64,000 nucleotides of DNA from Aureisphaera galaxeae (GTDB lineage: Bacteria; Bacteroidota; Bacteroidia; Flavobacteriales; Flavobacteriaceae): positions 186,001-250,000 of the forward strand of contig NZ_JAQQTF010000004.1 of assembly GCF_028561275.1 (NCBI RefSeq), in the 5' to 3' direction. Below the pieces are notes generated by a model. The model saw nothing but the letters and a program-made list of their open reading frames with translations. It made no database searches and was not told the origin of the DNA. Shown here in pieces: positions 24,832 to 34,300 of the stretch. Positions within the stretch are counted from its first letter, which is position 1. Each line of letters starts with the position of its first letter. The position numbers and the translations under genes were made by a program.

Positions 24832-25545
24832 ATGAAAACGATGAAAAGATTCAATATAAAATTTGCAATACTGGCACTTTGTACTTCCTTCCTTTTTGTA
24901 CAGTGTGCAGACGATGACGATAACGGAAACGTAATAGAACAGGTCTCTTGTACCGATGGTATCCAGAATGGAGACGAAGAAGGAGTAGACTGTGGAGGGA
25001 CTGCTTGTGCTCCCTGCGTAAGTAATGTTGACTTTAGCGGAACGTACACCCAGGAAGATATCATGGGACGTCCCGGAGTAAATACAGTGTTTAGTGGAAG
25101 TAACGATGTTAAAAACAACTTCAATACTTCTTTGGTAACCGATAGGGCTAGCTTTCAGCCTACCTTCCAAGCGACCTTGGAGCTTTATCACGATGTGTAT
25201 GCGACTTCCCTAGGAATTCCTACCGAGGATTTGGACTATGAGACCAATATATTAGGATTGGATGCTGCTACCTTTACCACCGTATTGGCACAGTTCGATG
25301 CGCTACAGGTAGCTCCTAATGCTCCAACAACCTATTTCGATGGTACCAATGTTCTTACCGGTAGAAATTTAGGGGATGATGTAATCGACATATCATTAAC
25401 ATTGATGTTCGGTGGAACCACAGGAACCCGTTTCGATGGAAACAATGGAACCCCTCAATTAACCAGTGATGGGGTAGATGCAGGCGATAGGGACTTTACC
25501 CTAGGATTTCCATATATGGAGTCCGCCTTAGAAGCGAATAACTAA
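24832..25545 (+). CDS. DUF4331-type lipoprotein (C-terminal half type)
   Basis: The 237-residue lipoprotein has the lipobox 'FLFVQC', a short Asp run and the Cys-rich motif 'DGIQNGDEEGVDCGG', common in Bacteroidota surface proteins. The main domain has 'MGRPGVNTVF', 'KNNFNTS' and 'GRNLGDDVIDISLTLMFGG', matching the second half of long DUF4331 proteins. With the previous gene it seems to form a two-chain version of the family. The terminator at 25559 follows directly. Confidence 0.75.
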   Translation: MKTMKRFNIKFAILALCTSFLFVQCADDDDNGNVIEQVSCTDGIQNGDEEGVDCGGTACAPCVSNVDFSGTYTQEDIMGRPGVNTVFSGSNDVKNNFNTSLVTDRASFQPTFQATLELYHDVYATSLGIPTEDLDYETNILGLDAATFTTVLAQFDALQVAPNAPTTYFDGTNVLTGRNLGDDVIDISLTLMFGGTTGTRFDGNNGTPQLTSDGVDAGDRDFTLGFPYMESALEANN

Positions 25546-25558
25546 ATTAACATATAGG

Positions 25559-25583
25559 AAAGAGCAACAAATTGTTGCTCTTT
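25559..25583 (+). terminator. Rho-independent terminator after the DUF4331 pair
   Basis: AAAGAGCAAC and GTTGCTCTTT form a 10-bp stem with an AAATT loop, followed by CTTTTTA. It lies 13 bp after the stop of the lipoprotein gene. It may be leaky towards the TPR gene. Confidence 0.85.
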
Positions 25584-25637
25584 CTTTTTACTTCACGGAA
25601 GAACCATTGCGTTCCTTCCAACCTAAAATAGAAACAG

Positions 25638-26927
25638 ATGAAAAAGTTTGGATTCCTAGTGTGTTTGGGGCTTATCGTCATGCTTTCCTGTAAGGAAGAA
25701 CCAAAAGATACATTTGCCATAAATCCAGCAGATTACAATACATATTTGGCCACAACCCACAATGAAAGCTATCAAGAAGCGATAGCCCAAAAAGAGTTCT
25801 GGTCCAAAAGAATGCGACCCGATAGTACTGGAGTAGGGGATTTGGCCCCTTTGGCAGGAGCGTATGAGCTTTTGTTCGAAACCACGGGAAAGGCAGATCA
25901 CTTATATGCTGCCGAAAAATTGTACCGGAAGGGAATGGAAGTTTCTGCAAATGATAAAGATGCCTTCGCAAGAGGATTGGCACATAACCTTATTTCGCAG
26001 CACCGATTTAAAGAAGCCTATGCTGTGCTGAAAGAGACCCTAGAAGGTCCTTCCAATAAACATCAGACACGATTGATGCTCTTCGATGCTGCTATGGAAG
26101 TAGGGGATTACGATGGAGCCTACGCCTATTTGAACTCGGTAAAAAACCTGAGTGACTATAATTATCTCATCCGATTGTCCAAATGGAGTGATTATCGCGG
26201 AGATTTGGATAATGCCATTAAATTTATGGAAGACGCCAAGGCAGTGGCAGAATCCCGGGACAGCAAACCCCTTAAGATTTGGACCTATAGTAATTTGGGC
26301 GATTATTATGGCCATGCTGGACGTATAAAAGACGCCTATGAACACTATGTAAAAACATTAGAACTACAACCCGACAATGCCTATGTTAAAAAAGGTCTGG
26401 CTTGGATCGCCTATTCCCATGCAAAGGATACTCAAGAAGCACATAGGATTTTAGATTCGATCATGATAGGGCATGCTATTCCGGATTATCATTTGTTCAA
26501 ATCTGAACTGTATGCCTATGAAAATGACGAAACCAATGCGGAGCAGTATGAAAATCAATTCCTTTCGGAAATTGAAAAGGGAAATTATGGCGATATGTAC
26601 AATGCCTACCGTATTGAACTGTGGGCGGATTCTCAACCTGATAAAGCCCTTGATTTAGCAAAAAAAGAGGTTGAAAATAGACCTACGCCAGAGGCCTATC
26701 ACCTCCTGGCTCTGGCAAAATTAAGGAATGGCGATACACAGGGGGCACTTCAAACCATAGAAAGCCGTGTGGAAAATAAGACGTACGAACCCATGGCGGC
26801 CTATCACAGTGCCTTGGTGTACAAAGCCAATGCGAAAAGCGATGAAATGAAGGATCTAAAAGCGGAACTTTTGGAGGCCGAATTCGAACTTGGACCTGAA
26901 TTAATAAAGAAAATAGAGGATTTGTAA
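25638..26927 (+). CDS. TPR-repeat lipoprotein
   Basis: The 429-residue lipoprotein has a signal ending 'LIVMLSC'. The mature part is made of TPR-like helix pairs, e.g. 'AYEHYVKTLELQPDNAYVKK' and 'EAYHLLALAKLRNGDTQGAL'. It lies downstream of the two DUF4331 genes on the same strand and probably belongs to the same functional unit, perhaps as a periplasmic scaffold. The partner is not identifiable. Confidence 0.78.
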   Translation: MKKFGFLVCLGLIVMLSCKEEPKDTFAINPADYNTYLATTHNESYQEAIAQKEFWSKRMRPDSTGVGDLAPLAGAYELLFETTGKADHLYAAEKLYRKGMEVSANDKDAFARGLAHNLISQHRFKEAYAVLKETLEGPSNKHQTRLMLFDAAMEVGDYDGAYAYLNSVKNLSDYNYLIRLSKWSDYRGDLDNAIKFMEDAKAVAESRDSKPLKIWTYSNLGDYYGHAGRIKDAYEHYVKTLELQPDNAYVKKGLAWIAYSHAKDTQEAHRILDSIMIGHAIPDYHLFKSELYAYENDETNAEQYENQFLSEIEKGNYGDMYNAYRIELWADSQPDKALDLAKKEVENRPTPEAYHLLALAKLRNGDTQGALQTIESRVENKTYEPMAAYHSALVYKANAKSDEMKDLKAELLEAEFELGPELIKKIEDL

Positions 26928-26942
26928 TTTTTGCAAATCCTC
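26916..26942 (+). terminator. Hairpin overlapping the TPR gene stop
   Basis: GAGGATTTG (26916-26924) pairs with CAAATCCTC (26934-26942), enclosing the stop codon TAA. The following sequence (TCATTTAT) is only weakly T-rich, so termination may be partial. Confidence 0.55.
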
Positions 26943-27016
26943 TCATTTATGAAGGAAGACAGTCATAAATAGCATTCCTTATTCAGATCGAATACATTTA
27001 TGGAAAACCCATATTA

Positions 27017-29653
27017 ATGTATCGACCAGAAAAACGCATATTATGTACTTTATTGTTTGGGTTATTTTGTTGCTTTATTCAGGCACAAAATGCCCAAAAA
27101 CTTATTTCCCAGTTTTTTGATGAATCAAATTCCAAGAAGAGCGCCCAAGAATACACGCTGCTTCGGGATGTGGTAAGTAAAACCAGTAATGTAAGGCATA
27201 TTTATTTTCAACAAACGCTCGGAGGGGTTCCCATTTTAAGCACCCAGTCGAGCCTTCATTTTTCGAACGATGGAAAATTGATTGCATCTACCGATAATTT
27301 TCTGAAAAACATAGCAAGTGCCACGCCCAAGGCTTTAAAAAAGGTCTTGCCTCCTGAAAACGCTTTGGAGGGAATTGTGAGGCAGATGGGGTATGTTTCC
27401 TTAGAATCGTTTTCGGAAATCGAAAAGACTACAGAAACACCTTATGAAATACATTATTTATACCCTTCACTTTTTGAAAGGGAGGTGAGTCTGTATCTAA
27501 ACTACGTGGAGTGGGAAGACCAAATAGTGCCTATTTGGAAGGCCCAATTTTTTGAAAGGGACTATGTACATTATTGGGAGGCATGGTACCATGCTATTGA
27601 GGGGAAACTCTTAAAGGTGGAAGATTTGGCTACGCATTGCGACTTCGAAAGTGCTGAACCCCATTTCAATTATAATGATAACTTGTATAACAAGACCAAT
27701 GAAGCAATTTCGGAAAGCGATACTGCTGTTTCCTGTGAAAATTGTTATGAGGTCTTTATGTTGCCTACCGAGAGCCCTCTGCATGGAAATAGATCGGTCA
27801 TAGAAGAACCACATAGAATAGAGGCGTCTCCCTATGGTTGGCACGATACCGATGGCATGGATGGGCCAGAATCTTTGGCTACCAATGGAAATAATGTATT
27901 TGCTTTCGAAGCAGGCGATCATTATGGGTATCAGGCATCTGGAGGTAATTCCCTCGATTTTAGCGGTTTCCCATTCAGTATGGAATATTCTGAAGAAAAT
28001 CAATTTGAAGATGCTGCCATTACCAACGTTTTCTATACCAGTAACATCGCACACGACATTTTTCATACCTATGGTTTCGATGAAGGTTCCGGGAACTTTC
28101 AAAATTATAATTATTCAGAACAGGGAGAAGATGAGGACGGGTTATTAGCTCATGTACAGAGCGAAACAAGACCCTGCAATGCATTTATGGTAACCCCAAG
28201 GGACGGAAGAAGTCCTACACTGGTTATGAATACGTGTAATAATAGGGATGGAGCTTATGATAATTTAGTGATTATCCATGAATACGCCCATGGTGTTTCT
28301 TCACGAATGACATTAGGGGATGGAAACCTAAATTATAAGGAAAGTCCGTCCGAGGGTTGGAGTGATTGGTTTGGCCTTATGTTGACGATGACAGAGGCGG
28401 ATACTGCCTTGACCCATAGAACGATTGCCACTTATTTAAGGGGACAATCTCCCGATGGTCCAGGAATAAGAAGGTACCCCTATACAACCGACATGGCTGT
28501 AAATCCTTTGGTTTTCGATGATCTGGAAGAAGGGATGTCCATACATACTGTAGGAACTATTTGGGCTACTATGTTATGGGAACTTACATGGGTTTTAATC
28601 GATACTTTCGGTTTCGATCCAGATATCTACAATTTCACGGGCGATTTAAACCAGGATGCGGGCAATGTAATTGCAATGGCGATTGTTGTGGAAGGACTTC
28701 GGTATGCTACCTCGCTCTCTGGATTGGTGCAAGCCCGGGATGGAATTTTGGTAGCGGCCCAAACCATTTATGGACCTGGGATACAATGTCTCATATGGGA
28801 AGCTTTTACAAAAAGAGGGTTGGGACTTCATGCAAACTCTGGAAGCTCCATTGTGTTGGGTGACGAAGTTTCTTCGTATGATTTTGAGGTATTGGAACCG
28901 CAATTTCGCTTGGATTTGGAGGGGATATGTAATACCACCGAAGAAATGGGTTTCATTACAGGGGGATTTCCTGCTGGTGGAGTTTATTCGGGCCCTGGGG
29001 TGCGGGATAATGGTAACGGAGTTCATTTCTCTTTGGATCCGGCCCTTGCTGGAGTTGGGATACATGAAATATCCTATAGTTTGGCAGAATCACCCTGCTT
29101 CCCAGCTTCGCAAATGACCGTTTTGGTGGAAATTAGTGCAGATACCGAGCCTCCCGTCATTCGGTGTATTGAAGACAACACACAAGCTTATGCTACACGC
29201 TTGGGCTTCGAGTTGCCAGATTATACCCAGGAGGTATTTATGAAGGATGCATGCTCTAACTTCAACTTTGCCCGAACTGCTCAAACACCAGCTCCTGGTA
29301 CATGGTTAACGCAGGGTACGGTCGATATTAACCTAGAGGTCGAGGATCTTGCAGGAAATGTTTCCAATTGCAGCTTTACTCTCACTTTAGTGGAAAACTT
29401 CGACTTAGATGGTAAGAGTTTCAAAATAGTCCCTGTTCCGGCTACCTCAGAAATCGTTCTCGAAAATCCTTTTGAGTTGCTCGTTGAGCGGTATTACATT
29501 TGGGATCTGTTGGGCAAACAAATAGTATCGGCAGGAGTGAACGCCGAAAATCCTTCCATCCCAATTTCTATTGAAAGTTTGCAAGCGGGAATGTATTTCT
29601 TATCCGTAGATTTTCGGGGTAAGCAAGAGACCTTCAGAATCATTAAGAATTAA
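27017..29653 (+). CDS. Secreted M36 (fungalysin) metallopeptidase, T9SS substrate
   Basis: The 878-residue protein has a signal ending 'CFIQAQ', an FTP-type propeptide (about 30-200) and an M36 catalytic domain. The zinc site is 'VIIHEYAHGVSS' (H421, E422, H425), with the third ligand in 'SEGWSDWFGLM'. A 'GGVYSGPGVRDNGNG' beta domain and a HYR-like domain ('DTEPPVIRCIEDNTQ') follow. The C-terminus is a T9SS type A sorting domain ending 'GKQETFRIIKN'. It is secreted across the outer membrane to degrade proteins. It overlaps the anti-sigma stop by 4 bp. Confidence 0.9.
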   Translation: MYRPEKRILCTLLFGLFCCFIQAQNAQKLISQFFDESNSKKSAQEYTLLRDVVSKTSNVRHIYFQQTLGGVPILSTQSSLHFSNDGKLIASTDNFLKNIASATPKALKKVLPPENALEGIVRQMGYVSLESFSEIEKTTETPYEIHYLYPSLFEREVSLYLNYVEWEDQIVPIWKAQFFERDYVHYWEAWYHAIEGKLLKVEDLATHCDFESAEPHFNYNDNLYNKTNEAISESDTAVSCENCYEVFMLPTESPLHGNRSVIEEPHRIEASPYGWHDTDGMDGPESLATNGNNVFAFEAGDHYGYQASGGNSLDFSGFPFSMEYSEENQFEDAAITNVFYTSNIAHDIFHTYGFDEGSGNFQNYNYSEQGEDEDGLLAHVQSETRPCNAFMVTPRDGRSPTLVMNTCNNRDGAYDNLVIIHEYAHGVSSRMTLGDGNLNYKESPSEGWSDWFGLMLTMTEADTALTHRTIATYLRGQSPDGPGIRRYPYTTDMAVNPLVFDDLEEGMSIHTVGTIWATMLWELTWVLIDTFGFDPDIYNFTGDLNQDAGNVIAMAIVVEGLRYATSLSGLVQARDGILVAAQTIYGPGIQCLIWEAFTKRGLGLHANSGSSIVLGDEVSSYDFEVLEPQFRLDLEGICNTTEEMGFITGGFPAGGVYSGPGVRDNGNGVHFSLDPALAGVGIHEISYSLAESPCFPASQMTVLVEISADTEPPVIRCIEDNTQAYATRLGFELPDYTQEVFMKDACSNFNFARTAQTPAPGTWLTQGTVDINLEVEDLAGNVSNCSFTLTLVENFDLDGKSFKIVPVPATSEIVLENPFELLVERYYIWDLLGKQIVSAGVNAENPSIPISIESLQAGMYFLSVDFRGKQETFRIIKN

Positions 29654-30441
29654 GGAGCTACAGTACCCAGCGCGTACAATTGATCCAAGGTAGGGCTCTC
29701 ACTTCCTCCTTCCGGTTCTAAAGTAATTCCGAAAGCTTCGGGAGTTGGAATGTTTTCTACTTTAAAGAATTTGCTGTCGGTTCCTTCAAAATCGGAAAGG
29801 AGACCAATGCTACTTGGTGTTAGGGGTTCCATTTTTAAGGACCAAACTTGATATACCTTCCCTTCTGGGGGCGTAGGCAAACCTTTGGCATCGATATAGG
29901 CAATGTCCTGTGTCTCATTATAATAGACGGTAACATAGGATTCTGGGGATACCGCAACATTACCAGGAAGCGTTACCGCTTTAAAATCCCTAGAACGTAC
30001 CATTTCCAATAATTCGGTAGTTTCGGCCAGCTCAACACCTTGAATATCCACTTGCTCCTTTAGCGACCTGTTTTGCGCATCGCTATAACGCAATTGTTCT
30101 TTTAGGTCGTTATTGTTTTTCATCATCCAGAATAATCCAAGGAAACAAAGAATGGCAGCGGCCCAACCGGAAAGGGAACTCCAATTTCTTTTCGGTGGGG
30201 TTTGGGATAGTGTACGAACGCCTTCGGTACGGTTTTGTATTTCGGTCCAAACCGTATCGGATACCTGCCCTCCAGTAGCTTCCGAAAGTTCCATGAGTGC
30301 TTTTTCTATTTGCTCAATTTCGGAAACAAGATCAGGATGTGAGGTAATGGCCGCTTCCACCAAGGCAATATCTTCTTGGGGAAGGGAACCAGTTACATAT
30401 AGTTCCAATAATCCGGATGCTATGATTTCCTCTTTTGTCAT
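29650..30441 (-). CDS. Anti-sigma factor (RskA-like)
   Basis: The 263-residue protein has an N-terminal cytoplasmic domain ('ELYVTGSLPQEDIALVEAA') that binds sigma, one membrane helix (about 86-106, 'LSGWAAAILCFLGLFWMM'), a coiled coil ('DLKEQLRYSDAQNRSLKEQV') and a periplasmic anti-sigma-K (RskA) domain with 'YVTVYYNETQDIAYIDAKGL' and 'YQVWSLKME'. It overlaps the sigma gene by 4 bp, a sign of translational coupling. The signal it reads is unknown. Confidence 0.85.
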   Translation of the reverse strand: MTKEEIIASGLLELYVTGSLPQEDIALVEAAITSHPDLVSEIEQIEKALMELSEATGGQVSDTVWTEIQNRTEGVRTLSQTPPKRNWSSLSGWAAAILCFLGLFWMMKNNNDLKEQLRYSDAQNRSLKEQVDIQGVELAETTELLEMVRSRDFKAVTLPGNVAVSPESYVTVYYNETQDIAYIDAKGLPTPPEGKVYQVWSLKMEPLTPSSIGLLSDFEGTDSKFFKVENIPTPEAFGITLEPEGGSESPTLDQLYALGTVAP

Positions 30442-30980
30442 ACAGTATTTTCCAATACTTGAGATCGCAGTTCACTAATGCAATTGCGTGCTCTTGTTTT
30501 TATGGTTCCTAACGGACTATTCAATTCTTTAGCGGCTTCAGATTGTGTAAACCCTTTAAAGTAAAGTAGGTCTATAATCTGAACACAAATAGGTTTCAGG
30601 GCTTCAACAAATTTTTTAATACCCAGGGCATCCATTCTTCGCGATAAATTATCATGCCCCGATAATATATCTACGAAATTTTCGGTACTTAGGTTTTTAC
30701 TGTGGTTCTTATAATCTTTGGATCGTGTCTTATCGATGGCCGCATTTCTGGCAATATTCAATAACCAGGTATAAAAACGACCTTTACCTATAGTATAGGA
30801 CTGTGAGTTGTTCCAAACTTTCACAAAAACATCCTGCAAGACTTCCTGGGTAAGATCTGTGTCCTTAAGTATTGTATAAATGACTCCTTGGATGGCACCC
30901 GAATACATTTGATAAATGGAAGAAAATGCCTTTTCATTTCCTTGCTGCATTGCTTCGATCAAATGGTTAGGTTGGGTCAT
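30438..30980 (-). CDS. ECF-type sigma factor
   Basis: The protein has 180 residues from the ATG at 30980. An in-frame ATG at 31067 would add a hydrophobic, non-sigma leader. Region 2 is seen in 'YQMYSGAIQGVIYTILKDTD' and 'FYTWLLNIARNAAIDKTRS'; region 4 is seen in 'FKGFTQSEAAKEL' and 'GTIKTRARNCISELR'. It is the partner of the RskA-like protein downstream. The pair sits between two large secreted M36 proteases, which are possible targets. Confidence 0.88.
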   Translation of the reverse strand: MTQPNHLIEAMQQGNEKAFSSIYQMYSGAIQGVIYTILKDTDLTQEVLQDVFVKVWNNSQSYTIGKGRFYTWLLNIARNAAIDKTRSKDYKNHSKNLSTENFVDILSGHDNLSRRMDALGIKKFVEALKPICVQIIDLLYFKGFTQSEAAKELNSPLGTIKTRARNCISELRSQVLENTV

Positions 30981-31353
30981 GAAAACAAATTGCTTAGGGT
31001 AGTACAAGATAATTAAAAAAAATCGAGTGGCTTGTATTATCGAATTTTTAGGATAGCGTTTCAACAATCGACGAAAAAAGTACGTGTTAAATGTTAAAAA
31101 TTCCAGATTTTGGACCTATTCAATCTTCATTTTAGGGTTATCCTATCGCTTTAGTATGGTATATTGAGTTATTTGAGGTAAAACCTCACTTTTCATGCAA
31201 AATTCTAACATTTAACAGGTTAATATGTGAGAATAATGAGAAAAATAGGAGTTGAAAATGCGAATTTTGCTTGTTACGTGCCTTCAAAAATGGTAGCTTT
31301 GCGCGAAGCTGAAACCCCTTTAAACAGTAAATTATTAATCTAAAATTCTAACT
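30981..31353. other. 373-bp divergent intergenic region between sigma and M36 genes
   Basis: It holds a full promoter for the + strand protease (31271-31301), a TGAGGT-AAA-ACCTCA dyad (31174-31188), and a 12-bp inverted pair TGTTAAATGTTA (31085-31096) and TAACATTTAACA (31206-31217). No open frame of note is present. The region is strongly AT-rich. A sigma-specific promoter for the minus strand could not be identified. Confidence 0.5.
31271..31301 (+). promoter_or_regulatory. Strong promoter of the second M36 protease
   Basis: TTG at 31271-31273 and TAGCTTTG at 31294-31301 match the Bacteroidota -33/-7 pair with a 20-bp spacer. The leader would be about 45 nt. This agrees with the codon bias of the gene, which looks like that of a highly expressed protein. 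Confidence 0.7.
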
Positions 31354-34300
31354 ATGAGAAAAGTTACCGCAAGAGTATTCTTTGCACTTATGCTATGCAT
31401 GTGTGCGACTACATTTGCACAGAATGCTCAGCAGGCAGTTTCCAATCAGGTGAACGAACTGCTTCTGCAAAACAAAATTACCCCCGAAGATTCTGAATGG
31501 GTAATTAAAGACCAGCATACGAGTAGAACCAGTGGGGTTCATCACGTATACTTTCGTCAAGTTATTAATGGAATTGAAGTAGTAGGTAGCGAGTCCAGCG
31601 TACACTTGTTATCCAATGGCGATGTTCTTAAAGCCAATACTCAGTTCATGAACTCTGGAAAATTGAAGGGAATTGCTTCTGCGACTCCTTCACTTACACC
31701 AGCACAAGCTGTTCAAAGTGCAGCGAATCACTTCAATTACACAATTACCGAAGCTATTACTGAAGTTTCTAGCCTTAACAACACAGCGCGCGAAACGGTA
31801 CTTTCTGATGGTGGAATTTCACTTGAAGACATTCCTGCACGTTTGGTATATCAGTTAGATGAAAATAAGCAGCTTCGTCTTACTTGGGATATCGCTATTA
31901 AAGCAATAAACGGACAAGACTGGTGGAATGTTTTCGTAGATGCACAATCTGGAGCAATTCAAAATCAAGTAAGTTGGATGACTAGCTGTAGCTTCGATCA
32001 CGATCACGGTGAGCACCCACTTAACTACCACGCCAACCTTTACGATATGCCTCACTATGGTGAGGAGGTTGCTGCTCCTGCGGCTCCCGTTGCGGCTAAC
32101 ACTTATGAGGTATTCCCAATGCCAGTGGAAAGCCCTTACTACACGACACCTCAGGGAACCAGAACTATTGTAACCGATCCTGCCCACCCAGTGGCTTCTC
32201 CATTCGGATGGCATGATACGGATGGTGTTGCCGGACCTGAGTTTACAGTTACTGAAGGAAACAACACAGATACGTTCGAAAATGGTGACAACACAGGATA
32301 CCAAGTAGACGGTGGAGCTACTTTGGACTTCGTAGGATACCCATTCGATATGGATTATTCTACTTCCACTCAATATGAAGATGCTTCCTTAACGAACCTT
32401 TTCTACTGGACGAATATTTGTCATGACTTAAAGTACATCTATGGTTTCGACGAAGTATCTGGTAACTTCCAGGTAAATAACTATGGAAACGGTGGTCTTG
32501 GAAATGACCCAGTAAACGCAGAATGTCAAGATGGTGCTGGAACCTGTAATGCGACTATGGGAACTCCTCCAGATGGATCTAGACCTGATATGTCTATGTT
32601 CGTTTGTGGTGACAAAGATGGTAGTTTCGACAACCTTGTAATCGTACACGAATATACCCACGGTACTTCTAACCGTCTTACGGGTGGTCCTTCTAACGTA
32701 AACTGTCTATTTAACAGTGAGCAGATGGGAGAAGGATGGAGTGACTGGTATGGTGTAGTAATGACTATCGAAGCTGGTGATGCAGGAACCGACTCTAGAG
32801 GGGTAGGAACTTACCTTTTTGATCAAGGAGCTGGTGGACCTGGAATCCGTCCATTCCCTTATAGCACAGACTTAGCTACCAACCCACAGACGTATGGTGA
32901 TATTGGAGGACTATCCATTCCTCACGGTGTAGGTTCTGTTTGGTGTACTACGCTATGGGAAGTAACTTGGGCGTTGATCGACGAGCACGGTTTCGACGTA
33001 GACTTCTTTAACTTCACAGGAGATGTTACCCAAGATGCTGGTAACGTACAAGCTATGGCTTTGGTAACTGAGGCAATGAAACTACAGGTTTGTAACCCAG
33101 GATTCGTAGATGGACGTGATGCTATCTTCGCTGCCGATGTTGCTCTATATGGTGGAGCTAACGAATGTCTTCTTTGGGATGCGTTCGCTAAGCGTGGATT
33201 AGGATTTAGTGCAGATCAAGGATCTTCGGGAAGTACTACCGATGGTACTGAGGCGTTCGACTCTCCAGTACCTGCTATTAGCACTGCAGAAGAAGTATGT
33301 GTTGGTCAAGGAGTTCAAACATACGGTGGAGGTACTCCAACAGGTGGTGTATATAGTGGTCCTGGTGTAACCGATAACGGTGACGGACTTACCTATACTT
33401 TCGATCCTGCTGCTGCTGGAATCGGAACACACACAATCTCTTACGACGTAACTACTCAGTGTGCTAGTGGAGCTGCTACCGATACTATCGAAGTAACTGA
33501 CGATATTCCTGAAATAGTTTGTCAAGATCACACGCTAGAATTGGATGCTAGTGGAATGGCTACATTGGAAATTCAAGATGTAGTTGCTAACCTTATCCCA
33601 GGTGGAATCGCTGTAGATCAGACAGGAACTTTCGCTCCTATCGACATTACAGCTACTGGAACAACAGTATCCCTAGGTGATGATGCAACTTCTGCGGCAT
33701 TGCCTGTAGGATTCGACTTCCAATTCTTCGAAAACACATATTCAGATTTCTATATTTCGTCTAACGGATTCTTATTCTTCGACGCAGGAACCGATGATGG
33801 ATGTTGTACTGGTGGAACCATTCCTAACGGAGGTGACGGTATCAACAACATCATCGCTTTTGTATGGGAAGACATTAACCCATCTGCTGGTGGAACTATC
33901 CGTTACGAAACTGTAGGAACAGCTCCAGACCGTAAGTTGGTAATGGAGTTTGACAATGTACCTTTCTTCGGAACTTCTGACGCGGTAACTACACAAGTTC
34001 ACCTATTCGAAGATTCTGGAATCATTGAAGTTCATAGTACAAACGTTCCAGCCAATGGTAATACAACCCAAGGGGTTGAGAATGCAGATGGAAGTGAAGG
34101 TATTGCTACTCCAGGAAGAAACTCTGAAGTATGGTCTGCTACAGACGACTACGTACGTTTCTTCTATGCAAACCCAACACCTCCAGAAAATTGTGGTGTA
34201 GCTACAAACATTACATTGAGCCAGTCCGACTTTGATTGTACGGACCTAGGAGATGTAACTGTAACGGTAACTATGACCGATGCTAATGGAAACACTGCTA

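Noticed and set aside
24588-25191. Minus-strand open frames over the DUF4331 pair
   Set aside because: They cross the gap between two genes with clear signal peptides and families, and encode no recognisable domain.
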